Part shown: positions 9,534 to 19,227 of the stretch, piece after piece
How the letters are laid out: every line of letters begins with the position of its first letter
Position numbering within the stretch: the stretch's first letter is position 1
NCBI GenBank assembly: GCA_002373995.1
Contig: DFLB01000036.1
Coordinates: 23,744-87,743 of the forward strand
Length of the DNA stretch: 64,000 nucleotides
Source: Bacteroidales bacterium UBA3630
GTDB taxonomy: Bacteria; Bacteroidota; Bacteroidia; Bacteroidales; P3
Direction of reading: 5' to 3'
Position numbers and translations under genes: made by a program
The notes under the pieces: generated by a model
What the model was told of the DNA's origin: nothing
Database searches by the model: none
Seen by the model: the letters and a program-made list of their open reading frames with translations, nothing else

Positions 9534-10618
9534 GACTGATATTCCACATACCGCTGAAGATAGACCGCAACGACCCGTCGGCCAGTCAGATACGTCCGCA
9601 GAAACTGATGGCGGCCTTTGTCGCGCTGGGATGGGAGATGGACGTAGTGGAAGGTCGTGCACGTGACCGCAAGCGTCAGATTGCGGAGATAAAGAGAAAA
9701 ATCAAGCGTGGCGTACACTACGACTTCTGTTACAGCGAGTCGTCGACCATGCCCACGCTGCTCACCGAGCCTCACCACCTGCCCACCTATCCCTGCCTGG
9801 ACTTCGGCTTCCTGGCCTTCTGCAAGCGTCACGGCATCCCCGTGGGGCTCTTCTACCGCGACATACATTGGCAGTATGCCAACAAGGGCGAGGGCTTTAA
9901 GCAGTGGGTGGCACGTTTCTTCTACCGCTATGACCTATGGCAATATGGGCGGCTGCTCGACGTACTGTTCTTGCCGACACTGCCGATGCTGGAGCATGTG
10001 CCGCACAAGTTCCGCTGCCCTGTGGTAGAACTGCCGTCAGGTTTGGATGTCGAAAGAAAACGGGCTGATAGGAACGATGGACAGAAGCCACTGGAGCTGC
10101 TGTATGTGGGTGGCGTGGGCGGTAACTATAACCTCAAGCCCTTGCTGCAGGCAGTGTGCAAGATGCAGGATGTGAGACTTGTATTCTGTTGTCGTACATA
10201 CGATTGGGAGGCTGTCAGAGAGGATTATGCACCATGTCTCGGTCCCAATGTATCGGTGGTCCATCTGGGTGGCGATGAGTTGGAGGCAGCTTACAGCAAA
10301 GCCGACTTGTTTGTTATGCCGATGAGTACAGAGTATGTGCGCTTTGCGGCGCCGTACAAGCTCTTCGAGGCCATCGGTCACGGATTGCCGATAGTGGCTG
10401 CCAAGGGCACGTGGAGTGGTGATTTTGTGGAGCGCAACGGCATAGGTTGTGTTTGCCAGAACGATGTGGAGTCGCTCGGACAGGTGATACGGTCGCTGAG
10501 TGACGACAGGGGCATAATGGTTAAGTTCGGCGAGGCTGTGGTTGTTGTTGCAGAGCGGAACACCTGGACGGCCCGCTGTCGTCAGATTGCAGCAGCACTA
10601 ATGAAGAAAGAAGGTTAA
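9530..10618 (+). CDS. Glycosyltransferase, GT-B fold (GT4-like)
   Basis: 362 residues. Two Rossmann-like halves are visible. The C-terminal half carries LELLYVGGVGGNYNLKPLLQA near residue 188, then DLFVMPMSTEYVRFAAPYKLFEAIGHGLPIV near 265, which is the nucleotide-sugar binding E-x7-E region of GT4 enzymes. The sugar specificity cannot be read from sequence. ATGA overlap with wzx shows coupling, so it probably adds a residue to the lipid-linked repeat unit on the cytoplasmic side. Confidence 0.8.
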   Translation: MRLIFHIPLKIDRNDPSASQIRPQKLMAAFVALGWEMDVVEGRARDRKRQIAEIKRKIKRGVHYDFCYSESSTMPTLLTEPHHLPTYPCLDFGFLAFCKRHGIPVGLFYRDIHWQYANKGEGFKQWVARFFYRYDLWQYGRLLDVLFLPTLPMLEHVPHKFRCPVVELPSGLDVERKRADRNDGQKPLELLYVGGVGGNYNLKPLLQAVCKMQDVRLVFCCRTYDWEAVREDYAPCLGPNVSVVHLGGDELEAAYSKADLFVMPMSTEYVRFAAPYKLFEAIGHGLPIVAAKGTWSGDFVERNGIGCVCQNDVESLGQVIRSLSDDRGIMVKFGEAVVVVAERNTWTARCRQIAAALMKKEG

Positions 10619-10624
10619 ACAAAG

Positions 10625-11407
10625 ATGGCATTCACACTATATAAGCATGCATGGCTGTGGATAGGTGCCGAGGACGAGGAACCGCAGTTGAACCATGCCG
10701 AATGCAAGGCCTTGCTCCGCAAGGGCGGCTGGCTGGTGCGCAACACGTATGACTTCGACTGCGGCGAGGAGACTGGCTTCTGGAATGTGGTGAAAGACTC
10801 GTTTGGCGGCATGGAAGAGTTGAGCAGCAAAATGCGCAACCAAGTGAGGCGCAGCATGGCCAACTATGATTTCCGGCGCATGAAACGCGAGGAACTGTTG
10901 GCATTGGGCTATACGGTGCACCGTGCTGCCGCCGAGAGCTACAGAGTGAAAGCAGACATACCCACGGAGGAGGAGTTCCGCCGCGATGTGATGCAGGGGC
11001 CGGAGAATGACTACTGGGGTGCTTTCGACAAGGAAGACGGCCATCTGGCTGCTTTCGCCAAGAATATCGTCTACGAGAGGATGTGCGACTACTCGGTGAT
11101 GAAGGCACGGCCCGACGAGCTACCGCGATACCCGTACTACGGGTTGATATACACGATGAACCAGTACTATCTGGAGAAGTGCGGGCTGCGCTATGTCAAC
11201 GATGGAGCGCGCAGCATCACGGAGCACTCAAACATCCAGCCATTTTTGATGCAGAAGTTCCACTTCCGCAAAGCCTATTGCAGACTGAACGTGGTATACA
11301 AGCCCTGGATGGCGTTGTTGGTTAAGGCATTGTTCCCCTTCAGGAAATGGGTGCCTGTGGCATCGGTGCGCAGCCTGCTCAATCAAGAAGAGATGACTCG
11401 CCTGTAG
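10625..11407 (+). CDS. FemAB/GNAT-like acyltransferase-family protein
   Basis: 260 residues with no signal peptide. The arrangement resembles FemAB/GNAT-related proteins of polysaccharide loci: SSKMRNQVRRSMANYDFRRM at about 70-90, then WGAFDKEDGHLAAFAKN and YYGLIYTMNQYYLEKCGLRYVNDGARSI. A C-terminal helix carries basic and aromatic residues. A transfer of an amino acid or acyl group to a sugar is possible, but the substrate is unknown. It lies 6 bp after the glycosyltransferase. Its 3' end overlaps the convergent glycosyltransferase gene by 25 bp. Confidence 0.55.
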   Translation: MAFTLYKHAWLWIGAEDEEPQLNHAECKALLRKGGWLVRNTYDFDCGEETGFWNVVKDSFGGMEELSSKMRNQVRRSMANYDFRRMKREELLALGYTVHRAAAESYRVKADIPTEEEFRRDVMQGPENDYWGAFDKEDGHLAAFAKNIVYERMCDYSVMKARPDELPRYPYYGLIYTMNQYYLEKCGLRYVNDGARSITEHSNIQPFLMQKFHFRKAYCRLNVVYKPWMALLVKALFPFRKWVPVASVRSLLNQEEMTRL

Positions 11408-12489
11408 ATATCCATCATGGTGTCTACGTTCCGCTCCCAGTCGTAGAGGTCGGCCACCCGTTGACGTGCTGCAGCACCCATGTCGGCATGCAGTTTAGGA
11501 TTGTCTATGAAGCGTTCTATCGCATCGGCAGCAGCGGCGGGGTTATCCTTAGGCACAATGAATCCTGTGACGTTGTTGTCGACCACCTCGCAGAATCCTT
11601 CGGCATCGGAGGTAACAACCGGGCATCCGCAGGACATTGCCTCAACCGCCACTACGCCAAAACTTTCCTCACGACTCAACGACACCGACACATCGAATTT
11701 AGCATAGAGCTTCGGCAGCTGCTGGTTGGGAATGTAGCCAAGGAAGTCGACAAGATGCCGGATACCAAGTTCTTCACATAGGGCAATGAGTTGTTCGCGG
11801 TCTGGTCCAGTGCCGGCAATGAGCAGGCGCATATCGGTCTGCGGATGACGCTGGTGCACAATCGCAAAGGAGCGGATAAGAGTATCTATGCCATAGCAAA
11901 ATTTGAGTGTTTTGACATTGCCGACAACGAAGGAGACCGGTTTATCTGCAATGGGAACGGGGCGGAAACGCTGCATATCGACACCGAAAGGTGTGACAGA
12001 GATGGGTTTGGAGGTGTATTTATTGGTCTCGCGAGCCATACAATGGCTTGTAGAGAGGACATAATCGGCCTTGCGCAGCGTAAAAGTGAGCAACTGACGG
12101 TAGATTGTGCCCTGACGCGGATAGTCGTACACATCGCTACCCCATACAGAAAGTACATAAGGGTGGAAACCAGCGAGGGCACCGATGAGGCCAAAACTGC
12201 AGGCATAGTGGGCGTGCAGAAAGTCTGGCTGAAAAGCTTTTAACTGCTGGCGTAACTTCCGAACAGCCTTGACGTAGACCATCTTGTCAAGAAGTCGCTG
12301 TGAGAGGGCGGCACTGTCGCGCAGCACAAAATTGCAACTATAAACCTGCACATTGGGCATGCCGTCGTAGGGCGACAGGTCGCAGTGGAGCAAGTTAAAA
12401 AGCAGGATCTCGCACCCACGCTGGCTGAGCGAGCGTACCCAGCGAAAGGTATGGATACTACCTGCATCGGACAAGAGCAATACTTTCAT
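11383..12489 (-). CDS. Glycosyltransferase family 4
   Basis: 368 residues, start MKVLLLSDAGSIHTFRW. Classic GT4 features are present: an N-terminal acceptor domain with FLHAHYACSFGLIGALAGF, and a C-terminal donor-binding domain with LLIAGTGPDREQLIAL near 215 and SREESFGVVAVEAMSCGCPVV near 275 (the E-x7-E motif). It is the last gene of the long minus-strand polysaccharide operon. Its ATG overlaps the upstream dehydrogenase stop by 4 bp (ATGA). Confidence 0.88.
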   Translation of the reverse strand: MKVLLLSDAGSIHTFRWVRSLSQRGCEILLFNLLHCDLSPYDGMPNVQVYSCNFVLRDSAALSQRLLDKMVYVKAVRKLRQQLKAFQPDFLHAHYACSFGLIGALAGFHPYVLSVWGSDVYDYPRQGTIYRQLLTFTLRKADYVLSTSHCMARETNKYTSKPISVTPFGVDMQRFRPVPIADKPVSFVVGNVKTLKFCYGIDTLIRSFAIVHQRHPQTDMRLLIAGTGPDREQLIALCEELGIRHLVDFLGYIPNQQLPKLYAKFDVSVSLSREESFGVVAVEAMSCGCPVVTSDAEGFCEVVDNNVTGFIVPKDNPAAAADAIERFIDNPKLHADMGAAARQRVADLYDWERNVDTMMDIYRRVISS

Positions 12490-15314
12490 GTCTTTCTAAG
12501 CATTAAGTACATAATCTCTATTGGGTGCAAAGCATGGTGGCCTGTGCCGTCGAGAATTTGCTGACGGCAAGAGGTACCGGGGGCGGCGATATAAGTGGGG
12601 CGCTCATGTGGAGCATTCTCAAACGCCTTTCGGACAGCCGGGAAAAGCAGCATCTCACCAATGGCAATGGAGGTTTGATAGTGTTCCTTCTCGTAGCCAA
12701 AAGAGCCCGCCATACCGCAGCAAGAGGAAGGAATGACATGCAGGCGGCAGCCCTTGAGGAGATGCAACATATTGACAGTTGGTTGAATGCCGACCAGGGC
12801 TTTCTGGTGACAATGGCCATGAAGCCATACTTCAAGTGAATCCGGGCGAAAGTCTTCAGGCGTAATATTGCCACGAGCCACCTCACGCATAATGAATTCG
12901 TCATAAAGAAGGCTATTGCTGCCAAGCCGTTCCGCATCATCGCGCATGGAGGCAGGCACCAAGTCGGGGTATTCATCACGGAAAGAGAGTATGCAACTGG
13001 GCTCAATACCCACAAGAGGAGCCTGCTCGGAGACTATCTCCCTCAAAAGGGAGACATTACGCTTGGCAAAACGGGCAGCCGAATCGAGACAGCCCTTCGA
13101 GATGGCAGCACGTCCGCTCTCCACATGCCTGGGAACCTCTACCTGGTAGCCAAGTCCGGAAAGCAGACGAGCGAAGGTAAGACCAAGTGCAGCCTCCTGC
13201 AGATTAGTAAACTCGTCTGCAAAAAGATACACTTTCCCTTTTGTAGCATGGGAATTGTCAATATGAGAAACAAGACTGCGCATTGTGCGCGGCGATAGGG
13301 GCGGTATGCTACGTTGCCGAGAGAAAGAGACAATGTTCTTTATGATGGCTGAGGACCAACGACCTTCGGCCATGAGGTTGTATAGGGGATAAACAATATG
13401 ACCCAAGCGCTCAACATCAGCCATGTGAGCCACCATCCAGCTACGGAATGGGATGCCATGTCTATGGTAAAGCATCTGAAGTACCCGTGCACGAATTGCA
13501 GTCATATCCACATTGGATGGGCATTCGCCATGACATCCCTTGCAGGCGAGGCAGCTATAGAGCATCTCCTCAAGTGCTTCCTTTTCAGAAATATCAGACT
13601 TACCGGGTAGTCCACGGGTAAGTACCTCACGCAGCACATTGGCTCGGGCTCGAGTTGAGAGAAGCTCGTCATGAGTAAGCTTGAAAGTTGGGCACATTGT
13701 CCCACCTATGGAGTTACTCTTTCGGCAGTCGCCAGCACCATTGCATTGTTCTATAGTACACATGAGGTCGCTGTCGGCACAAAGATACTGCTGGTTCAGG
13801 TCATAGCGCATACCCTCATCCATCGGCGGAGTATCCACGATCTTATGCATATTGAAAACACCATCAGGGTCCCAACATTGCTTCACTTGACGCATAAGGT
13901 CGTACACCTCTTGTCCATAAACCAGGGGGATAAACTCACCCCGAAGGCGCCCATCGCCATGTTCCCCACTAAGACTGCCCTTATATTTGCGTACCAAACG
14001 AGCCGTTTCCTCCGCCACCTGGCGGAAAAGTTTTCGGTCTTCCGGCTGTTTTATGTCAAGAACAGGGCGCAGGTGTAATTCTCCAGTACTGATATGTCCA
14101 TAGTAGACGCAATTGAGCCCATGACGCTGCATCATCTGTTCGAATTCCTCAAGATATTCTGGAAGTTTCTCCGGAGCAACGGCAGTATCCTCTATAACCC
14201 CAATCGGTTTACGATCCCCTTTAACACCGGTCAGCACACCCAACCCTGCCTTGCGCAAAGCCCATACACGAGCAATATCTTCATTATAGACTCGACTGCA
14301 ATGGTAGGCCAACCCACTCTCGACAAGTTCTTTTTCCAAAGCAGAGGCCTGCTGTTCCATCGTTTCACCATTGAATTCGGTGATGAGCAAGGCTTTGGGA
14401 TCCCCTTGGATAAAAAAACGATTGCGCTGTTGCGAGTGGTTGGAACGACAGAGTTCCAGTATCTTGCCATCCATAAGCTCAACGGCTGACGGATGATGCT
14501 GTAGGGCAATAAGGTTAGCATGGTAACTATCAGTCAATGAATGGCAGTGCGCGCAGAGCACCATCTTCTCGTTTGGCGGCAAGGGGTCGAGCGATAGTTG
14601 TATGGCTGTAACAAAAGCCAAAGTGCCCTCACTGCCACAGAGAAGGTTGCAGAGATTTATTTCGGGCGAGATAGCCTCATCAATGGCGTAGCCACAACTG
14701 CGTCGCCGCAACGAGGGGTCAGGAAAACTATTACTAATCAGCTGAGAAACCTTCTCATCAGCTGCCCACTCTTTCAACTGAGAGAATATTCTATTGAGAA
14801 GAGCATTGTTCTCATCAGGATACTGCGTATCAAACCGAGATCCATCACTGAGGATGCCCCGCAACGCAAGCACGTGATGACGAGTGCTTCCATAAACCAA
14901 AGAATGCGTCCCGCAGGAATTATTACCCACCATACCGCCAATACAACAACGGTTGCTGGTAGAGGTTTCGGGGCTAAAAAAGAGGCCCAACGGCTCAAGA
15001 ATCTTATTAAGCTCATCCCGTACAACACCGGGCTCCACCCAAACCCATCGTTCTTGAGCATTGATTTCGATAATATGGTTGAGGTAGCGACTAACATCCA
15101 CAATAATGCCATCGCCCACCACCTGACCTGCTATGCTGGTGCCACCCGCTCGCGGTATTAGGTGGGTGTGCTCGCGACGGGCTTCTGCAATGAGTTCCGC
15201 TATCTCTTCTTCATTCTTCGGATAGGCAACACCAATCGGCATTTCCCGATAGACAGAAGCATCTGTTGCGTATGCAATACGATGCAATATGTCGGTATGA
15301 AGAGCTACTGACAT
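12486..15314 (-). CDS. YdiJ-like FAD/Fe-S 2-hydroxyacid dehydrogenase (candidate D-2-hydroxyglutarate dehydrogenase)
   Basis: 942 residues in the GlcD-GlpC fusion layout. The N-terminal PCMH-type FAD domain has PRAGGTSIAGQVVG near 55 and GGMVGNNSCGTHSLVYGSTR near 125. An FAD-oxidase C-terminal domain follows, with HISTGELHLRPVLD near 400 and SGEHGDGRLRGEF near 450. Two 4Fe-4S clusters come next (CNGAGDCRKSNSIGGTMCPTF and CLACKGCHGECPSNVDM). A CCG-type domain with HGHCHQKALVG and SSCCGMAGSFGYE completes it. The family includes lactate and D-2-hydroxyglutarate dehydrogenases; E. coli YdiJ is reported to act on D-2-hydroxyglutarate. It overlaps wbpI by 1 bp (TGATG) and the glycosyltransferase by 4 bp, so it is a committed operon member. 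I infer that it recycles the 2-hydroxyglutarate made by WbpB. Confidence 0.85.
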   Translation of the reverse strand: MSVALHTDILHRIAYATDASVYREMPIGVAYPKNEEEIAELIAEARREHTHLIPRAGGTSIAGQVVGDGIIVDVSRYLNHIIEINAQERWVWVEPGVVRDELNKILEPLGLFFSPETSTSNRCCIGGMVGNNSCGTHSLVYGSTRHHVLALRGILSDGSRFDTQYPDENNALLNRIFSQLKEWAADEKVSQLISNSFPDPSLRRRSCGYAIDEAISPEINLCNLLCGSEGTLAFVTAIQLSLDPLPPNEKMVLCAHCHSLTDSYHANLIALQHHPSAVELMDGKILELCRSNHSQQRNRFFIQGDPKALLITEFNGETMEQQASALEKELVESGLAYHCSRVYNEDIARVWALRKAGLGVLTGVKGDRKPIGVIEDTAVAPEKLPEYLEEFEQMMQRHGLNCVYYGHISTGELHLRPVLDIKQPEDRKLFRQVAEETARLVRKYKGSLSGEHGDGRLRGEFIPLVYGQEVYDLMRQVKQCWDPDGVFNMHKIVDTPPMDEGMRYDLNQQYLCADSDLMCTIEQCNGAGDCRKSNSIGGTMCPTFKLTHDELLSTRARANVLREVLTRGLPGKSDISEKEALEEMLYSCLACKGCHGECPSNVDMTAIRARVLQMLYHRHGIPFRSWMVAHMADVERLGHIVYPLYNLMAEGRWSSAIIKNIVSFSRQRSIPPLSPRTMRSLVSHIDNSHATKGKVYLFADEFTNLQEAALGLTFARLLSGLGYQVEVPRHVESGRAAISKGCLDSAARFAKRNVSLLREIVSEQAPLVGIEPSCILSFRDEYPDLVPASMRDDAERLGSNSLLYDEFIMREVARGNITPEDFRPDSLEVWLHGHCHQKALVGIQPTVNMLHLLKGCRLHVIPSSCCGMAGSFGYEKEHYQTSIAIGEMLLFPAVRKAFENAPHERPTYIAAPGTSCRQQILDGTGHHALHPIEIMYLMLRKT

Positions 15315-16441
15315 CAGAGATAATTAATGATGGTTTGAAGTATTTTTTCGGATGCATGCGCGTCACCGAAAAGTGGAGGGAAATGGACAGGATGACCGAC
15401 GAGGTGGGCATAAGCATCGACAATGCGTTGATAGTCAGCATCAGCAATCAGACCAGCCTGATGGTCTATAATCTCAACCCATTCCGTTTCGGGACGCAGT
15501 ATAACACTGGGTTTCTCAAAGAAGAAAGCTTCTTTTTGCACGCCTCCACTATCTGTCATTACAATACGTGCATTCTTCTCTAATTGTGTCATATCCAGAA
15601 AAGACACTGGAGGGATAATGGTCAGTTTTGAAAGCTGAACCTGAGAGATATCATGCTGATGCTCAAGTTTGACACGAGTACGAGGATGTAATGGGAGAAC
15701 AACAGGGATATGGTCGCTTTCTGAAATATCGGCAAGAGCACGGATAATGGACGAAAGACGTTTTGTATCATCAGTATTATGGTCTCGATGAATAGTAGCA
15801 AGTATATATCCTTCTGGTATAAGTCCATGCTGCTCAAGAATATGACTATGATCATGTGCCACTTGAGCAAAAAAGATGCTGTTATCAAACATCACATCTC
15901 CACTAAGAACCACTAACCTTCGATGTCCTTTCAAAAAATGGGCCGGACTATTGGTCAACCCCTCATGAGCAAGGTTATTGATAGCCGTCTGGGTCGGCGC
16001 AAAACAGATACTGGATGCATGATCACATAATATACGATTAATCTCCTCTGGCATGGACATATTGAATGACCTTAGACCAGCTTCTACGTGAAATACAGGC
16101 ACATGCAATTTTGCAGCAGCCACAGCCCCGGCAAGAGTGGAATTGGTATCACCATAAAGGATTACTCCATCAAAAGCCTCTTGTTGAAGTACTTCTTCAA
16201 TTCCACTTATCATTTTTGCCGTTTGCACACCATGACTACCCGAGCCAACACCGAGATTGTAATTAGGTTGAGGAATTCCCAACTCATCAAAAAAAATCTG
16301 CGACATATTTAGGTCGTAGTGTTGGCCTGTGTGAAGTATGTGTTCTTCGACTTGCGAAGAAAAGAGGTTATTCACCGCTCTACTGATTGCGGCAGCCTTG
16401 ATAATCTGTGGTCGTGCACCAATAATAGTCAATAACTTCAT
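15314..16441 (-). CDS. wbpI: UDP-GlcNAc(3NAc)A / UDP-GlcNAc 2-epimerase family, WbpI-like
   Basis: 375 residues. The N-terminal motif MKLLTIIGARPQIIKAAAIS is the WbpI form; plain WecB enzymes usually read GTRPEAIK. Other family marks are LYGDTNSTLAGAVAAAKLHV, HVEAGLRSFNMSMPEEINR and VMTDSGGVQKEAFF. With wbpA, wbpB, wbpE and an acyltransferase in the same operon, the likely reaction is C2 epimerisation of UDP-2,3-diacetamido-glucuronic acid to the manno form. UDP-GlcNAc to UDP-ManNAc is the alternative. Confidence 0.82.
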   Translation of the reverse strand: MKLLTIIGARPQIIKAAAISRAVNNLFSSQVEEHILHTGQHYDLNMSQIFFDELGIPQPNYNLGVGSGSHGVQTAKMISGIEEVLQQEAFDGVILYGDTNSTLAGAVAAAKLHVPVFHVEAGLRSFNMSMPEEINRILCDHASSICFAPTQTAINNLAHEGLTNSPAHFLKGHRRLVVLSGDVMFDNSIFFAQVAHDHSHILEQHGLIPEGYILATIHRDHNTDDTKRLSSIIRALADISESDHIPVVLPLHPRTRVKLEHQHDISQVQLSKLTIIPPVSFLDMTQLEKNARIVMTDSGGVQKEAFFFEKPSVILRPETEWVEIIDHQAGLIADADYQRIVDAYAHLVGHPVHFPPLFGDAHASEKILQTIINYL

Positions 16442-16444
16442 AGT

Positions 16445-17668
16445 TCAACTTTTGAAAACACAGTCGAGAAACTTCTGTGATAGAGTGTGATATTCTAAAT
16501 TATCCAGTGCATACTTACGACCCCTGCTCCCCATTGCCACACGCTCCGCTGACGACATATCCGCCATTTTTCCAATAGCTTCACACACTTGAGCAACATT
16601 CTCCGCTTCCACCTGAAGGCCACATCCAATCCGTTCCACCTCACTTCTGGGCTCATCAACAGATTTTACAATAGGTTTTCCTGCCAACATGTAGTCAATC
16701 ATCTTGTTAGCAGAAGTTCCATATTGATGCAGAAAGCTATGCACTCCGCCTTCATAACATATATCGAATTGCTGCACTACCTTGGGAATACATCGTTTCT
16801 CGACAGGAGGCAAAAAATAAAAATCTTTGAGGTTGTAATGCTGTGCCAAGTGAATAAGTTCATCTTTTTGTGGTCCTTTGCCTACCATGACATAAGCCAA
16901 ACCCTCACGGTTTTCGAGTCTTCTTGCTGCCTCAATAAGCACGTCCATTGCGGTCGATTGGGTGTGACCTCCAGCAAAACCCACAATGATTTTACCCTCT
17001 TGATGAAGTCGGTCGAAGAGCTGCTGGTGCTCGTCTGGCAGTTCTATTTTATCCACATTCTCCCACTCTTCCTTCAAAAAGCCATTTGGCACACAACAAA
17101 AACGATCTTGCGTGAGTCCATGCCGCTGCATATGCGGAAAAGCTTTGTCAAGCATCGAGACAACCATATCACAGTGCCTATATGCATAATTTTCACAATG
17201 TTGCAGTGCAGCAATAAAAGGATGCCACCTTTTGTATCCACCAATAACCATCACAGACAATGGCCACAAATCATGCACCTCATATACAAGTTTAGCCCCC
17301 GACCGACGTGCAATATATCTGCACGGATACAGGTCAAAAGTATAAACAGACGAGGCTATAACCATGTCTGGACGAGATGCAATAAATTCTTTTCGATGAC
17401 GATACACTTGATTGCAGAACTGAAGCATCGATATCACACGTTTTGCTCCATTTCCTTCATATCTGGTGGTCGGCAACCAAAGATAATGGATGCCTTCTAA
17501 TATTTCCTCCCCCGTGGACGGTTGTTGTTTTCGCAAATGCGAGTATGACGCCCCAACAACAGTCACATTGTGTCCCATACGCACCCACTCACGAGCCATA
17601 TAATATGAACGGAACTCCATACCATATTGCGGAGCTCCTGCATAGTGACTTATCATCAATATATTCAT
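16445..17668 (-). CDS. Glycosyltransferase family 4, WbuB-like
   Basis: 407 residues beginning MNILMISHYAGAPQYGMEFRSYY. The N-terminal half has YEVHDLWPLSVMVIGGYK near 130, a hallmark of the WbuB/WcaI-like group that transfers amino sugars such as L-FucNAc in O-antigen loci. The C-terminal half has VGFAGGHTQSTAMDVLIEAA and ending motifs with LAGKPIVKSVDEPRSEVER. The real donor is not predictable. ATGA overlap (4 bp) with the deacetylase downstream at 17665 and a 3-bp gap to wbpI show tight coupling. Confidence 0.83.
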   Translation of the reverse strand: MNILMISHYAGAPQYGMEFRSYYMAREWVRMGHNVTVVGASYSHLRKQQPSTGEEILEGIHYLWLPTTRYEGNGAKRVISMLQFCNQVYRHRKEFIASRPDMVIASSVYTFDLYPCRYIARRSGAKLVYEVHDLWPLSVMVIGGYKRWHPFIAALQHCENYAYRHCDMVVSMLDKAFPHMQRHGLTQDRFCCVPNGFLKEEWENVDKIELPDEHQQLFDRLHQEGKIIVGFAGGHTQSTAMDVLIEAARRLENREGLAYVMVGKGPQKDELIHLAQHYNLKDFYFLPPVEKRCIPKVVQQFDICYEGGVHSFLHQYGTSANKMIDYMLAGKPIVKSVDEPRSEVERIGCGLQVEAENVAQVCEAIGKMADMSSAERVAMGSRGRKYALDNLEYHTLSQKFLDCVFKS

Positions 17669-18294
17669 AGGAATAGCCTGATTACTTCAAAAGATTCTGC
17701 ATATTGGCATCCCACCTGGACACCTCGCGTACGTGCCAACGAGCGAACGAATTCGGGGGAAGTGTAGTCTCGGAACCCTTGACTTTTATATTCTCTCAAG
17801 GCTTGGCACTTGGCATCAATATGCCGTTCTTCAAGCTTGACAAAACAATCAGTATCAAATGTCAGGTTATTCCAGATAAGTTCATACCCCAACAGAGTGG
17901 TCTTCTTAAAAGCTCTAACGGCCTCCTGTGCCACAGTCGTATGGTCTTGATGAATATCATGCGACGATGGCATAAAAACGAGATCATAGCTACGCTCATT
18001 ACGCAGTTTTACGAGATCTTCTAATATTTCTTGACGCACATAGCTCAACTTGCGGACCTCATAATGGTAAACATATAGGTTTTCCGGGGGAATGCCCAGT
18101 TTTTGGGTGGCACATCTTACCTCCGTGGCAAGGATATCCTTAGGAAAACCTTCCGGCACGGATTGGTCTGCGGTTGAAAACGCCGCATAATAAACATTCT
18201 TCCCTTCTTCAATATACTTGCTTATGGTACCACCCAGTCCCAACTCTCCATCGTCGGTATGGGGAGCAAGCACCAGTATGTTCTCTATATTCAT
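17665..18294 (-). CDS. PIG-L/LmbE family N-deacetylase
   Basis: 209 residues. The zinc-binding motif APHTDDGELGLGGTI (near residue 10) matches AHPDDxE of the PIG-L family, with a later HDIHQDHTTVAQEA supplying the conserved H-x2-H. These enzymes remove acetyl groups from GlcNAc-type sugars. In this locus it may deacetylate a sugar nucleotide or a lipid-linked amino sugar before further acylation; that is inference. It is embedded between the acyltransferase and glycosyltransferase genes. Confidence 0.85.
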   Translation of the reverse strand: MNIENILVLAPHTDDGELGLGGTISKYIEEGKNVYYAAFSTADQSVPEGFPKDILATEVRCATQKLGIPPENLYVYHYEVRKLSYVRQEILEDLVKLRNERSYDLVFMPSSHDIHQDHTTVAQEAVRAFKKTTLLGYELIWNNLTFDTDCFVKLEERHIDAKCQALREYKSQGFRDYTSPEFVRSLARTRGVQVGCQYAESFEVIRLFL

Positions 18295-18301
18295 AATGAG
18301 C

Positions 18302-19189
18302 TTATTTAGTTCTGTTTATTTCTTTTGCAGGAACACCTGCCACAACTGCATCCTCCGGAACATCTTTCAACACAACAGCCCCCAATCCGACAAATCCCCC
18401 CCTACCTACCGTTACTTTTTCCTTGACGCTGACGTTGGGAGCCAAATAGCTGTAAGGCTTAAGCACAGCTCCACCACACACAATGGCTCCCACCGTGACC
18501 ATACTTCCCTCACCAATGTGACTATTGTGGCCAATCTGCACAAGGTCGTCTATTTTAACGTCATTCTCAATTATAGTGCTTCCAAGTGTAGCTCTTTCCA
18601 CCGTTGTGTTGCTGCCAATAAAAACATTATCTCCTATGACAACATCACCAAAGTGAGGAAAGTGGACGGGGCGACCTGCCTCATCCCGTTCAAACCCAAA
18701 CCCTTCTTGCCCCAGGACGGCACCCGACTTGATTTCACAATTTCGACCTAATACCACTCTATTATCGAGTACGACATTGGGATGTAGCACACATCCGTCA
18801 CCCAAAATACTCTGGGCCGACACATAACATCCCGCACCCACATAAACATCACTACCCATCGTAGCCCCCTTCTCTATAGTGGCTGATGGATGAATAAAAC
18901 CCTTTGGTTTCTGCGGCGAAAAAAACTGAGATAGAATTTTGATATAATCCAGTCGAGGATTTGATGACACGATATAGCTGCATGTCAGTCTGCCAACATA
19001 ATCGGGGGGAACAATAGCTAAAAGACGATCACACGAGTTTAGTCTGTCCACATGTTCTGCAGCATATTTCTTGACAAACACAACGCTCTGGGGTTCTGGA
19101 TTTGACAACTGAGCATAGTGCACAATCTCAACATCTTCGCCAACCAGTGGCAAATGCAAGAAATCAGCTATATCTTTTGAATGGTTCAT
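18302..19189 (-). CDS. wbpD: Left-handed beta-helix acyltransferase, WbpD role with LpxD-like N-terminus
   Basis: 295 residues from ATG 19189. A GTG at 19228, overlapping the wbpE stop by 1 bp, is also open, but the LpxD-type start (SKDIADFLHLPLVGEDVEI) aligns with the ATG. The N-terminal about 95 residues resemble the LpxD uridine-binding domain. The rest is hexapeptide repeats with IDDLVQIGHNSHIG, containing the LpxD catalytic His. It ends LKDVPEDAVVAGVPAKEI, which is the acetyltransferase-type ending of WbpD/PglD/NeuD, not the LpxD helical tail. Position after wbpE argues for N-acetylation of the 3-amino group. The two-part architecture is longer than P. aeruginosa WbpD (about 190 residues). 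Confidence 0.75.
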   Translation of the reverse strand: MNHSKDIADFLHLPLVGEDVEIVHYAQLSNPEPQSVVFVKKYAAEHVDRLNSCDRLLAIVPPDYVGRLTCSYIVSSNPRLDYIKILSQFFSPQKPKGFIHPSATIEKGATMGSDVYVGAGCYVSAQSILGDGCVLHPNVVLDNRVVLGRNCEIKSGAVLGQEGFGFERDEAGRPVHFPHFGDVVIGDNVFIGSNTTVERATLGSTIIENDVKIDDLVQIGHNSHIGEGSMVTVGAIVCGGAVLKPYSYLAPNVSVKEKVTVGRGGFVGLGAVVLKDVPEDAVVAGVPAKEINRTK

Positions 19190-19227
19190 TGTCTTTATTA
19201 TTTGGCAATTAACAGCAAAACGAGGCA

